From Stenotrophomonas sp. NA06056 (GTDB lineage: Bacteria > Pseudomonadota > Gammaproteobacteria > Xanthomonadales > Xanthomonadaceae), in contig NZ_CP054931.1 of the NCBI RefSeq assembly GCF_013364355.1, forward strand, positions 1,364,001 through 1,428,000: a stretch of 64,000 bases of DNA, read 5' to 3'. The notes below the pieces were generated by a model that was not told the DNA's origin, made no database searches, and saw nothing but the letters and a program-made list of their open reading frames with translations. The position numbers and the translations under genes are program-made. Numbering within the stretch: position 1 is the stretch's first letter; every line of letters starts with the position of its first letter. This document shows, piece after piece, positions 1 to 7,699 of this stretch.

Positions 1-1
1 T

Positions 2-526
2 GGGGGCAAGGGCCAGCTCAGCCTGATCCGTCGTGGCCCGCGCGATGCGCTGCGGGTCAAGCACGCCGATGCACCCGCACGCCGCGATTTCGCCGGCCTG
101 CAGTACTGGCCCGGTGGCCCGCAATGGCAGGTGCAGGCGCGTTTCATCGCGTATCCGCCAGGCAAGACCCTGCCGATCGTGGACATCACCGGGCTGACCA
201 CCGAGATGCCCAACGCCGGCGCGGTGGAATTCGATCGCGACGGCCGCAGTTGGCGGCTGGAAGCGATCGGCGAGCCGGGGCAGCCGCTGTTCCTGATTTT
301 CGCCGACCGCACCAGTGGCCACGGCAGCTATCCTGCTGGCCGCTACCTGGATACCGATGCGCCCACGGCCGACGGCCACGTGACGCTCGACTTCAACCAT
401 GCCCACAACCCGCCGTGCGCGTTCACCGCCTACGCGACCTGCCCGTTGGCGCCGCCGGAAAACCGCTTGGACCTGCGCGTGGAAGCGGGTGAGAAGGCAT
501 ATCACCTGCCTGAAGGAGAGGGCTGA
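2..526 (+). CDS. DUF1684 family protein, 3' part
   Basis: The gene enters from outside the window; 174 codons of its C-terminal part are visible, read from base 2. The stretch DFNHAHNPPCAFTAYATCP followed by PPENRL is the signature end of DUF1684 proteins, small proteins of unknown biochemical role. The start and any signal peptide lie upstream and cannot be judged. The stop is two bases before the next ATG, so the two genes are probably cotranscribed and translationally coupled. Confidence 0.8.
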   Translation, partial: GGKGQLSLIRRGPRDALRVKHADAPARRDFAGLQYWPGGPQWQVQARFIAYPPGKTLPIVDITGLTTEMPNAGAVEFDRDGRSWRLEAIGEPGQPLFLIFADRTSGHGSYPAGRYLDTDAPTADGHVTLDFNHAHNPPCAFTAYATCPLAPPENRLDLRVEAGEKAYHLPEGEG

Positions 527-528
527 AC

Positions 529-1476
529 ATGTTGATGAAGCTGCTGTTGCGCAGTGCTGTATTTCTGGTTGCCTGCGCCGCCGGCCCGTTGGCCATCGCG
601 CGCGATGCACCCGCCGAAACTGCGGCTGGCAAGCCGCCGGTGCCGCTGCTGTGGAAGGTCACCGGACAGGGAGACGCACGCCTGTACCTGCTGGGCTCCT
701 TCCATCTGCTGAAGCCGCAGGACTACCCGCTGTCGAGCGATGTCGAGCAGGCATTTGAAGCCTCGCAGCGCGTGCTGTTTGAAGTGACGCCAGAGGAACT
801 GCAGTCGCCGCAGATGGCCAGCCAGATGGTGCAGGTCGCCACCCGCAAGGACGGCAGCGAACTCAAGCGTGACCTGGACGCAGCGACCTGGCAGAAGCTG
901 CAGGCCTATGCGACGCAGAACAAGCTGCCACTGGCGCAGTTGCAGGGCATGAAAGCATGGTTCGTCGGCCTGACGATCACCGTGGGGCAGATGCAGAAGC
1001 TGGGCCTGGACCCGGAGCTGGGGCTGGACCGCCACTTCATGCAGCGGGCGCAGAAGGCCGGCAAGAAGACCGCAGGCCTGGAAGACATGTCCAGCCAGAT
1101 CAACCTGCTTGATGGCATGAGCGTGCAGGAGCAGCGGCAGATGCTGTCCGAGGCCCTGGACGAAGCAGGCAAGGGCGATGCCCAGGCGCAGATGCTGCAT
1201 GAGGCGTGGCGCCGTGGCGACGATCGCCTGTTGTGGAACCGCATGGGCGTGGAGATGCGCCAGAAGTACCCGCAGCTCTACCAGCGCATCAACACCGATC
1301 GCAACGATGCGTGGGTGCCCAAGCTGCAGCCGTACCTGCAGGCCGGGCAGGGCGGCACGCTGGTGGTGGTGGGTGGCCTGCACCTGCTGGGCAACGATGG
1401 CGTGGTGGAGAAACTGCGTGCGAAGGGCTACAAGGTCGAGCGGGTGTGCTCGGCATGCAAGACGAAACGTCCGTAG
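529..1476 (+). CDS. TraB/GumN family secreted protein
   Basis: A 315-residue protein with an N-terminal signal peptide (about residues 1-25, MLMKLLLRSAVFLVACAAG). The mature part carries the TraB/GumN features: the GSFHLL motif near residue 62, following LLWKVTGQG, and a C-terminal LVVVGGLHLLGNDGV segment, the second conserved G-x-x-H-like block. The family resembles the TIKI metalloprotease fold, and the paired histidine motifs may bind metal. In xanthomonads such genes occur both inside gum loci and alone; no gum genes are seen here. GGAG lies 11 bases before the chosen ATG. The specific substrate is unknown. Confidence 0.85.
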   Translation: MLMKLLLRSAVFLVACAAGPLAIARDAPAETAAGKPPVPLLWKVTGQGDARLYLLGSFHLLKPQDYPLSSDVEQAFEASQRVLFEVTPEELQSPQMASQMVQVATRKDGSELKRDLDAATWQKLQAYATQNKLPLAQLQGMKAWFVGLTITVGQMQKLGLDPELGLDRHFMQRAQKAGKKTAGLEDMSSQINLLDGMSVQEQRQMLSEALDEAGKGDAQAQMLHEAWRRGDDRLLWNRMGVEMRQKYPQLYQRINTDRNDAWVPKLQPYLQAGQGGTLVVVGGLHLLGNDGVVEKLRAKGYKVERVCSACKTKRP

Positions 1477-1508
1477 ATTCACGCCACGCAGGGTGGCGTT
1501 GAAAACAG

Positions 1509-1537
1509 AACGGCGCGCCCATGGCGCGCCGTTTTCG
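1509..1537. terminator. bidirectional intrinsic terminator
   Basis: An 11-bp perfect stem (1509-1519 with 1523-1533) with a 3-base loop, followed by TTTT on the plus strand and a T-rich stretch on the minus strand. It sits between the converging TraB/GumN gene and phaR and can serve both. Confidence 0.85.
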
Positions 1538-1557
1538 TATCAACCGGGGCGGTTGCC

Positions 1558-2103
1558 TCAGCGGCGGGTCTTGCCGCCGGTACCCGTGCCGCTGGTCGGT
1601 TCGTTCGGCTTGCCGGCGGTACCGGTGCCGGTGCCCGTTCCGGTGCCGCCGGGACGCGGACCACCGAAACCACTTCCCATGTTGCGCTGGAATTCCTGCC
1701 ACAGCTCCAGGTTGCGCTCGGTCAGCTGATTCATCATCGCCCACGGCGTCTGCCCCAGCAGGTTGCCCATCTGCTGGCGGAACTGCTGCTGTTGGTCGAG
1801 GAAGACCTGCATGCTGCGCTCCAGGTAGTTGCCCATGAAGCCCTGCAGGGAATCGCCGTAGAAGCGGATCAGCTGGCTCAGCAGCTGGGTGGAGAGCATC
1901 GGTTCACCGTCCTGCTCCTGGTCGGCGATGATCTGCAGCAGGACCGATCGGGTCAGGTCGTCGCCGCTCTTGGCGTCGCGGACTTCGAAGTCTTCGCCGT
2001 CGAGGATCAGCTGACGCACGTCCTCGATGGTGATGTAGCTGGAGATCTCGGTGTCGTACAGACGGCGGTTCGGATACTTCTTGATGATGCGGGTCGCAGC
2101 CAT
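1558..2103 (-). CDS. phaR: Polyhydroxyalkanoate synthesis repressor PhaR
   Basis: A 181-residue protein. Residues 5-70 are the PhaR DNA-binding N-domain (RIIKKYPNRRLYDTE, then YITIEDVRQLI), followed by a PHB-accumulation regulatory domain (LLSQLIRFYGDSLQGFMGNYLE). In polymer-forming bacteria PhaR represses phasin genes and binds both DNA and nascent PHB granules. The C-terminus is a low-complexity Gly-Thr run (about residues 150-181). An upstream in-frame ATG exists, but homology begins at this methionine. It lies downstream of phbB on the same strand; no phaC or phaA is in the window, so its targets must be elsewhere. Confidence 0.92.
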   Translation of the reverse strand: MAATRIIKKYPNRRLYDTEISSYITIEDVRQLILDGEDFEVRDAKSGDDLTRSVLLQIIADQEQDGEPMLSTQLLSQLIRFYGDSLQGFMGNYLERSMQVFLDQQQQFRQQMGNLLGQTPWAMMNQLTERNLELWQEFQRNMGSGFGGPRPGGTGTGTGTGTAGKPNEPTSGTGTGGKTRR

Positions 2104-2129
2104 GAAGCGGTACTCGTCACAGTAGACGC

Positions 2130-2213
2130 GCAGCATGGCGCAGTGCAGCAGCGGTTGCAACCGCCCCAGCCCCCGCCAGGCTTGGCTTTCCGTGGCCGGA
2201 TTGTTGCGCAACA
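2130..2213 (-). promoter_or_regulatory. TGC-rich region and 14-bp palindrome upstream of phaR
   Basis: Bases 2130-2159 carry five GCA/TGC triplets within 30 bases, and 2200-2213 is the perfect palindrome TTGTTGCGCAACAA. PhaR proteins in other bacteria recognise TGC/GCA-rich sites and repress their own gene, so an autoregulatory operator is possible. This is inference from base composition and position only. Confidence 0.3.
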
Positions 2214-2283
2214 AGGCTTTGCGTGCTGCGCAGCATGACCAACGGCAGGGTGCAGTACCGGTTCCCCCAGGCGCCGGCGCCGT

Positions 2284-3024
2284 TTACCAGCCCATGTGGT
2301 GGCCGCCGTTGATGTCCAGGTTGCTGCCGGTGATCCACGAGGCCTCTTCGGCCACCAGGAAGGACACGCCATAGGCGATCTCCTCAGGCTTGCCCAGGCG
2401 TCCGGTCGGGATGTCGGCGATGATCTTGGCGCGCACTTCCTCGGGCACCGCCATCACCATGTCGGTGGCCACGTAGCCGGGCGAGATCGTGTTCACGGTG
2501 ATGCCGAAGCCTGCATTCTCGCGCGCCAGCGAGATGGTGAAGCCGTGCATGCCGGCCTTGGCGGCGGCGTAGTTGGCCTGGCCGTACTGGCCTTTCAGGC
2601 CGTTGATCGAGCTGATCTGGATGACCCGGCCCCAGCCGCGTCGACGCATGCCTTCGATGACCGGGCGGGTGACGTTGAACACCGAATTGAGGTTGGTATT
2701 GATCACGTCGTGCCACTGCTCCGCGCGCATGCGGTGGAACGTGGTATCGCGGGTGATGCCGGCGTTGTTGACCAGGATCTCGACCGGACCCAGCTCGGCC
2801 TCGACCGCGCGGATCAGCGCTTCGGCGCTGGCGGAGTCGGAGACATCGCCCGGGAAGATCGACACCTGATAGCCACGTTCGGTCATCGCCTGCTGCCAGG
2901 CGCGGGCCTTGGCTTCATCGCGGTAGTTGGTGGCGACGCGGTGGCCCTGGTCGGCCAGGCGTTGGCAGATGGCGGTACCGATGCCGCCGGTTCCGCCGGT
3001 GACCAGTGCGACGCGAGATGTCAT
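2284..3024 (-). CDS. phbB: Acetoacetyl-CoA reductase
   Basis: A 246-residue short-chain dehydrogenase reducing acetoacetyl-CoA to (R)-3-hydroxybutyryl-CoA with NADPH for PHB synthesis. Visible are the Rossmann motif TGGTGGIG (residues 9-16), NNAGITRD, the catalytic Ser in QISSINGLKGQ, and YAAAK (Tyr-x3-Lys). The C-terminal GSNLDINGGHHM matches PhbB enzymes closely. The length is typical of PhbB, and adjacency to phaR argues for PhbB rather than FabG. It follows gluQ by 17 bases on the minus strand, so gluQ-phbB-phaR may be one transcription unit. The thiolase and synthase are not nearby. Confidence 0.93.
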   Translation of the reverse strand: MTSRVALVTGGTGGIGTAICQRLADQGHRVATNYRDEAKARAWQQAMTERGYQVSIFPGDVSDSASAEALIRAVEAELGPVEILVNNAGITRDTTFHRMRAEQWHDVINTNLNSVFNVTRPVIEGMRRRGWGRVIQISSINGLKGQYGQANYAAAKAGMHGFTISLARENAGFGITVNTISPGYVATDMVMAVPEEVRAKIIADIPTGRLGKPEEIAYGVSFLVAEEASWITGSNLDINGGHHMGW

Positions 3025-3041
3025 GGAAGGCTGTCCGGATA

Positions 3042-3962
3042 TCAGGTGGGGGAAGGGGGATTCTGCAACATCGGCGCGGAAAGTGCGCCCGCCGCCAGCA
3101 GGATGTCGGCGTGCGGCAGCAGGCGGGGGGTGAAGCTGTGCTGGGCGGCGGCCAAAAGGGTGTCGCGGTCGTTGATGCCTTCCAGGGCGCTGGTCGGCTG
3201 GCCCAACAGTTCCCACAGCCGGCGCAGCACCGGTACCGGCTCGCGGGCCTCCACCGGCAGCGCGGCCAGTGACTTGGACAGTTTGTGGCCCGGTGCATCC
3301 AGCAGCAGTGGCAGGTGCCAGTAGCGCGGTGTCGGCAGGTCCAGCGCCCGCTGCAGCAGGATCTGGCGGGCGGTGGAGTCGAGCAGGTCGGCGCCGCGCA
3401 CGACTTCGTTCACGCCCTGCGCGGCATCGTCGACCACCACCGCCAACTGGTAGGCCCAGCAGCCGTCGGCGCGGCGCAGGACGAAGTCGCCGACTTCGGC
3501 ATGGACATCCTGTTGTTGCCGGCTGCGCAGGCCGTCCTCGAAATGCACCACGCTGTCCGCAGGTACCCGGAAGCGGACGGCCGGGTCGGCTCGTGCCTGC
3601 CGCGCGACGCAGCGATGGTGGATGCCGCCGGTGGCGGCCAGGTCGCTGCGGCTGCAGTGGCACACGAACGCGTGGCCATCGGCCAGCAAGCGGTCCAACG
3701 CAGCCTGGTAGGCGTCGCCACGTGCGCTTTGCCAGATCACTGGTCCGTCATGGGCAAGGCCGAACGCGGCCAGGGTCTGCAGTTGCGCCTGCGCCGCACC
3801 GGCAACCGTGCGCGGTGGGTCGACGTCTTCGATGCGCAATCGCCACAAGCCGCCATGGTGGCGGGCGAGCAGCCAGCTGCCGAAGGCGGCGAGCAGGGAG
3901 CCGGCGTGGAGCAGGCCGGTCGGCGAGGGCGCGAAACGGCCGCAGGGAATGGGGGAGGTCAT
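3042..3962 (-). CDS. gluQ: Glutamyl-Q tRNA(Asp) synthetase
   Basis: A 306-residue truncated GluRS-like enzyme that attaches glutamate to queuosine in the wobble position of tRNA(Asp). It has the HIGH-type motif in FAPSPTGLLHAGSLL (about residues 10-24), Zn ligands CHC...HHRC, and the KMSKS-type motif HKLSKSLA, and lacks an anticodon-binding domain, which fits the family length. The chosen ATG starts MTSPIPCGRFAPSPTG, the usual beginning; an ATG 48 bases upstream would add an atypical leader. It is divergent from htpX, with a 14-bp palindrome between them. Confidence 0.93.
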   Translation of the reverse strand: MTSPIPCGRFAPSPTGLLHAGSLLAAFGSWLLARHHGGLWRLRIEDVDPPRTVAGAAQAQLQTLAAFGLAHDGPVIWQSARGDAYQAALDRLLADGHAFVCHCSRSDLAATGGIHHRCVARQARADPAVRFRVPADSVVHFEDGLRSRQQQDVHAEVGDFVLRRADGCWAYQLAVVVDDAAQGVNEVVRGADLLDSTARQILLQRALDLPTPRYWHLPLLLDAPGHKLSKSLAALPVEAREPVPVLRRLWELLGQPTSALEGINDRDTLLAAAQHSFTPRLLPHADILLAAGALSAPMLQNPPSPT

Positions 3963-3989
3963 GCTGGCTGAATCGTCGGTCAGGTTGGT

Positions 3990-4003
3990 GCTTGAATTCA
4001 AGC
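3990..4003. promoter_or_regulatory. 14-bp palindrome between gluQ and htpX
   Basis: GCTTGAATTCAAGC is a perfect palindrome in the 93-base divergent region. It contains CTTGAA, which matches the -35 element of sigma-32 heat-shock promoters; 14 bases further on the sequence is ACCGCAAAT, a weak match to the sigma-32 -10 element. Either a heat-shock promoter for htpX or an operator is possible. Confidence 0.35.
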
Positions 4004-4055
4004 TGACCACACCGCAAATTGACCGGTATCGACCCCTTCCGAGCCGGATTTTCCC

Positions 4056-4922
4056 ATGTTTACCCGCATTGCCCTGTTCCTGGCGACCAACTTCGCGGTG
4101 CTGATTCTGGCCAGCATCGTGATGTCACTCCTGGGCGTGGACTCCCGTTCGATGAGTGGCCTGCTGATCGTGGCCGGCTTGCTCGGTTTCGGTGGTTCCC
4201 TCGTCTCCCTGCTGCTGTCCAAGTGGATGGCCAAGCGCTCCACCGGCGCGGTGGTGATCACCGAGCCGCGCAACCAGACCGAGCGCTGGCTGCTGGCCAC
4301 CGTCGAGCGACAGGCCAAGGCGGCCGGTATCGGCATGCCGGAAGTGGCGGTGTATGACGGCCCCGAGATCAACGCGTTCGCCACCGGCGCCAACCGCAAC
4401 AACGCGCTGGTGGCGGTGTCCACCGGCCTGCTGCACAACATGAGCGAGGACGAAGCCGAGGCCGTGCTCGGCCATGAGATCGCACACGTCGCCAACGGTG
4501 ACATGATCACCATGGCGCTGCTGCAGGGCGTGCTGAACACCTTCGTGATCGTGTTGGCCCGCGTGGTCGGCGGCATCATCGACAGCGCGCTGTCCGGCAA
4601 CCGCGAAGGGGGTGGTCGTGGCTTCGCCTACTTCATCATCGTGTTCGTGCTGGAGATGGTGTTCGGCCTGTTCGCCACGATGATCTCGATGTGGTTCTCG
4701 CGCCACCGCGAGTTCCGCGCCGATGCCGGCGGTGCCTCGCTGGCGGGGCGTCAGAAGATGATTTCGGCGCTGGAGCGGCTGCAGTTGAACCACGGCCAGA
4801 GCACGCTGCCGACCCAGATCGCCGCGTTCGGTATTGCCGGTTCGACCGCGAAGAAGCTGTTCATGAGCCACCCGCCGCTGGAAGAGCGCATCGCCGCGCT
4901 GCGGGCGTCGACGGTGGCGTAA
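4056..4922 (+). CDS. htpX: Membrane zinc metalloprotease HtpX
   Basis: A 288-residue M48B protease of the inner membrane that degrades misfolded membrane proteins. Two N-terminal membrane helices (about residues 5-22 and 35-55) are followed by the zinc motif HEIAH in [13 protein letters not shown] (near residue 140), two more hydrophobic segments (about 157-180 and 195-215), and the third-ligand region [13 protein letters not shown]. Length and layout match E. coli HtpX (293 aa). It stands alone, ends in its own terminator, and has a possible heat-shock-type element upstream. Confidence 0.96.
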   Translation: MFTRIALFLATNFAVLILASIVMSLLGVDSRSMSGLLIVAGLLGFGGSLVSLLLSKWMAKRSTGAVVITEPRNQTERWLLATVERQAKAAGIGMPEVAVYDGPEINAFATGANRNNALVAVSTGLLHNMSEDEAEAVLGHEIAHVANGDMITMALLQGVLNTFVIVLARVVGGIIDSALSGNREGGGRGFAYFIIVFVLEMVFGLFATMISMWFSRHREFRADAGGASLAGRQKMISALERLQLNHGQSTLPTQIAAFGIAGSTAKKLFMSHPPLEERIAALRASTVA

Positions 4923-4948
4923 GCTTCGGCCCCCGATGGAGATGCAGG

Positions 4949-4976
4949 AACGCCTGGCTTCGCGCCGGGCGTTTTT
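4949..4976 (+). terminator. htpX intrinsic terminator
   Basis: A 10-bp stem with one G-T wobble (4949-4958 with 4964-4973 approximately) around a TTCGC loop, ending in a T5 run, 27 bases after the htpX stop. Confidence 0.8.
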
Positions 4977-5043
4977 GTTTGCGGAGATGTGTTGCTGGCG
5001 CCGGGCTCGCCCGGCGGCTCGTTTCCGCGACCGCGGAGGGGTG

Positions 5044-5234
5044 TCACTTTCTTTGCTCGTGCAAAGAAAGTAACCAAAGAAACACGCCGCCGGCCGCGAG
5101 CCGTCGTGCTTCGCACGTCGGTTCCCTGCGCTCCTCGGTCCGTCGAGGGACGGTGCGGGAACTCGCTGCGCTCAGACACCCGCACCTCTTCGCCCTCGCC
5201 GGACCTGCGGTGCTCGGCTCGCTATAAGGCGGAC
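5044..5234 (+). repeat. ~190-bp dispersed repeat, copy A
   Basis: One of three related copies (others 5311-5498 and 19663-19848, both inverted relative to this one). It begins with a hairpin (CTTTCTTTGC, loop TCGT, complement) followed by TAACCAAAGAAAC, and ends near TATAAGGCGGAC. With copy B it forms a large inverted repeat around a SMAG palindrome. Open frames inside it translate to arginine-rich peptides that look like accidental reading of a repeat. No gene is seen in 4977-5570. Confidence 0.75.
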
Positions 5235-5261
5235 TGGAAGATCAAGATCAATGGCAAGAGC

Positions 5262-5284
5262 ATCCACGCATGGCGTGGATCTAC
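5262..5284. repeat. SMAG-type palindrome
   Basis: ATCCACGCATGGCGTGGAT followed by CTAC (GTAG on the other strand): the 8-bp-stem short palindrome typical of S. maltophilia GTAG repeats. It lies in the 76 bases between the two inverted 190-bp repeats. Confidence 0.8.
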
Positions 5285-5310
5285 TGGGTGCAGCTGTGGC
5301 CTTTGACGTT

Positions 5311-5498
5311 GGGTCCGCCTTGTAGCAAGCCGAGCATCGCAGGGAAATCAGGGGCGCAGAGGCGCCGATGTCTGAGCGCAGCGAGTTCGGCGCCGTCCCC
5401 TGATTCCCCGAGAAGCGCAGGGCACCGGTGCGCAGCACCGGCTCGCGGATGGCGGCGTGTTTCTTTGGTTACTTTCTTTGCACGAGCAAAGAAAGTGA
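5311..5498 (-). repeat. ~190-bp dispersed repeat, copy B (inverted)
   Basis: Inverted partner of copy A. It starts GGTCCGCCTTGTAGC, contains GCACCGGTGCGCAGCACCGG and ends with the same CTTTCTTTGC hairpin. It lies 3' of suhB, just beyond the suhB terminator. Confidence 0.75.
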
Positions 5499-5515
5499 CA
5501 AGCACGATCACCGCG

Positions 5516-5546
5516 CAAACGAAAACGGCACCTTCGCAGGTGCCGT
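5516..5546 (-). terminator. suhB intrinsic terminator
   Basis: A 9-bp stem (5525-5533 with 5538-5546) with a 4-base loop, followed on the minus strand by TTTTCGTTT, 27 bases after the suhB stop. Confidence 0.8.
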
Positions 5547-5572
5547 CCCCATGAACCGCGTTACGCAGAAAA

Positions 5573-6400
5573 TCAGAACTTCGCGTCGAACTCGGCAGCG
5601 TAGCCGGTGTTCACCAGCACCTTCTGCAGCGACTCGGCCACCTTCAGGTTGCCGGCCACGATCTGCTGGGTGTCCGGGCCGCGGTTGTCCATGCGTGCCG
5701 GGGTCGCGCCCTTGAAGTCGCAGACCTTGCCACCGGCTTCGCGCACCAGCAGCACGCCGGCGGCGATGTCCCAGGCCTTCACGCCGGCTTCGAAGTAGGC
5801 GTCGGCGCGGCCACAGGCCACGTAGGCCAGGTCCAGCGCGGCCGAGCCCGAGCGGCGGATGTCTTCGGCGTGCACCAGCAGGGCGTCCAGCGACTTCAGC
5901 TGTGCACTGGCGCGCGCACGTTCGCGCGGGGCGAAGCCGGTGTGGATCATGGTGCCTTCCAGATCCTTGCGGTCGGCCACGCGGATGCGGCGGTCGTTGA
6001 GCACGGCGCCTGCACCACGGCTGGCGGTGAACAGTTCATTGCGCAGGGGGTCGAAGATCACCGCGTCGGTCGGCTCGCCGTTCTCGACCAGGGCGATCGA
6101 CACGCAGTAGTGCGGCACGCCGCGCAGGTAGTTGCTGGTGCCGTCCAGCGGGTCGATGACCCACATGTGGCGACGCTCGCCCTGCACGCCACCTTCTTCA
6201 CCGAAGATGCCGTACTCGGGGTAGGCGCGCTTGAGTTCCTTGACGATCACCTTTTCCGCGTCCGCATCGACTTCGCTGGCGTAGTCCATGCGGCCCTTCT
6301 GGACTACATTCAGTGCCTCGAGCTTGTTGATGTTGCGCAAGAGGACGTTGCCGGCGAGGCGGGCGGCCTTGACCATGACGGTTACGGCGGGTTTCTGCAT
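5573..6400 (-). CDS. suhB: Inositol-1-monophosphatase family protein SuhB
   Basis: A 275-residue Mg-dependent phosphatase. It shows the family motifs GEEGG (metal-binding Glu), [15 protein letters not shown] (metal-binding D-x-L-D-G-T) and [16 protein letters not shown] (C-terminal WD motif). In E. coli SuhB also joins the rRNA antitermination complex; that role is plausible here but not shown by sequence. The start [17 protein letters not shown] matches homologues; the longer upstream frame is not conserved-looking. It is divergent from trmJ. Confidence 0.94.
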   Translation of the reverse strand: MQKPAVTVMVKAARLAGNVLLRNINKLEALNVVQKGRMDYASEVDADAEKVIVKELKRAYPEYGIFGEEGGVQGERRHMWVIDPLDGTSNYLRGVPHYCVSIALVENGEPTDAVIFDPLRNELFTASRGAGAVLNDRRIRVADRKDLEGTMIHTGFAPRERARASAQLKSLDALLVHAEDIRRSGSAALDLAYVACGRADAYFEAGVKAWDIAAGVLLVREAGGKVCDFKGATPARMDNRGPDTQQIVAGNLKVAESLQKVLVNTGYAAEFDAKF

Positions 6401-6520
6401 GGCATGGGCTCCCGGAAGGGCAGAAGAGAAGGGCTGGCGGGGGAAAAGAGCGGGTCCGGCGCAGTGGCCGGCCGCACAGTTTACCATTGGTCTTCGTCCA
6501 GCTCGACATTTTCCCTGTTC

Positions 6521-7282
6521 ATGTCCCAGTTTCCTGCCGCCACCCGCCTCCGATTCGTCCTGGTCGGGACCCAACACCCCGGCAACATGGGCGCTGCCGC
6601 CCGTGCCCTGAAGACCATGGGCCTGGCCCGCCTGGTCCTGGTTGCGCCGGAGAAGCCGCTTGATGAAGAGGCCTTCCGGCGCTCAGCCGGCGCCGAGGAC
6701 GTGCTCGGCGACGCACCGGTGGTGGCCAGCTTGGCCGAAGCCGTGGCCGACTGCCGGTTCGTGCTGGGCTGCACCGCCCGTGCGCGTCGGGTCCAGCTGG
6801 AGGAGTTCCTGCCCGCAGATGCCGCCGCCCGCGCCGTGGCCAAGGCCGACGAAGGCGCCGAGGTGGCGCTGGTGTTCGGCCGCGAGCGCACTGGTCTGAC
6901 CAACGAGGAGCTGCAGCTGTGCCACGCTGCAGTGCACATTCCGTCCGATCCTGAGTTCAGCTCGCTCAACCTGGCTGCTGCGGTGCAGGTGCTGGCCTAT
7001 GAAGTGCGCATGCAGCTGCTGGATGCACAGCCGGTGGCCGGGACCGAGCCGGACAGTCGCGAGCAGACGGCCAGCCACGAGCAGATGGAGAGTTTCTTCG
7101 CCCAGCTGGCTGACACCCTGGACGAGATCGATTTCCACAAGGGGCGCGCGCCCGATTCGGCGATGCGCAAACTGCGCCGTCTGTTCCTGCGCAGCGAGCC
7201 AAGCGAGCAGGAAGTGCGCCTGCTGCGCGGCATCCTGGCCGACACCCAGCGCATGGCGCGCCTGGCACAGAAGAACAGCTGA
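6521..7282 (+). CDS. trmJ: tRNA (cytidine/uridine-32)-2'-O-methyltransferase TrmJ
   Basis: A 253-residue SPOUT-class enzyme that methylates the 2'-OH of position 32 in several tRNAs using SAM. Motifs are [19 protein letters not shown] (motif 1), [14 protein letters not shown] (motif 2) and [16 protein letters not shown] (motif 3, forming the trefoil-knot SAM pocket). The last ~80 residues are the TrmJ C-terminal extension. The ATG at 6521 gives the normal short N-terminus. Divergent from suhB with 120 bases between. Confidence 0.94.
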   Translation: MSQFPAATRLRFVLVGTQHPGNMGAAARALKTMGLARLVLVAPEKPLDEEAFRRSAGAEDVLGDAPVVASLAEAVADCRFVLGCTARARRVQLEEFLPADAAARAVAKADEGAEVALVFGRERTGLTNEELQLCHAAVHIPSDPEFSSLNLAAAVQVLAYEVRMQLLDAQPVAGTEPDSREQTASHEQMESFFAQLADTLDEIDFHKGRAPDSAMRKLRRLFLRSEPSEQEVRLLRGILADTQRMARLAQKNS

Positions 7283-7328
7283 CGACGGTCTCATTTTTTC
7301 GGGTAGTCTGTCTGGATACCCTGGGGGG

Positions 7329-7469
7329 ATGATGCTTGTGTCGGGTCTGCGTAGGGCAATGCAGGGGGAGCTGCTGAGCCTGGTATTGGCCCTGCTGGCC
7401 GGGACGGTGCATGCCGCGCCGGGCCGACAGCGGGGGCGTTGGGCAGCGATGGGGGGCGATTGGCGATGA
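7329..7469 (+). CDS. Small signal-peptide-like ORF ahead of GGDEF-EAL gene
   Basis: A 46-codon frame whose first ~31 residues look like a signal peptide (LLSLVLALLAGTVHAA, an AxA-type cleavage site), leaving a very short basic tail. A G6 run precedes the ATG but is close to it; ATGs at 7332 or 7359 are alternative starts. Its stop overlaps the next start as ATGA. Not recognised as a known family. It could be a truncated remnant of a periplasmic protein, a translated leader, or a real small exported protein. Confidence 0.4.
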   Translation: MMLVSGLRRAMQGELLSLVLALLAGTVHAAPGRQRGRWAAMGGDWR

Positions 7470-7699
7470 CGCAGGATCATGTGCTTGGCTGGGTGGACCG
7501 GCAGGCTGCCGGTCCGGCGCCGAGGATGTCCGGCCGCGCGTCCGGCCTGCTGCCGCGTGTCGCCCGTCGTTGGCGGGTGCACAGTGCGTTGAAGAAGGTG
7601 TTGGGGGCTTCCGGTCTGCGCCGCGTCGATGCGCGTGCGCGGCCGTGGTTGGATGAATTGGAACAAGGGTCGACGCGCGTGCGGATGGAAGTGGAATGA
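7466..7699 (+). CDS. Hypothetical 77-residue protein
   Basis: A 77-residue, arginine-rich cytoplasmic-type protein without membrane segments (centre LLPRVARRWRVHSALKKVLG). Its ATGA overlap with the ORF before (7466-7469) and with the GGDEF-EAL gene after (7696-7699) gives an unbroken coupled series, which is the main evidence that it is translated. No family recognised. It may tune translation or activity of the downstream c-di-GMP enzyme; that is inference only. Confidence 0.45.
   Translation: MTQDHVLGWVDRQAAGPAPRMSGRASGLLPRVARRWRVHSALKKVLGASGLRRVDARARPWLDELEQGSTRVRMEVE

Noticed and set aside
4989-5511. Several small frames giving TFFARAKKVTKET-type peptides, also near 19566-19857
   Set aside because: They recur because they lie in the ~190-bp repeat; frames on both strands are open and no initiation signals are conserved.
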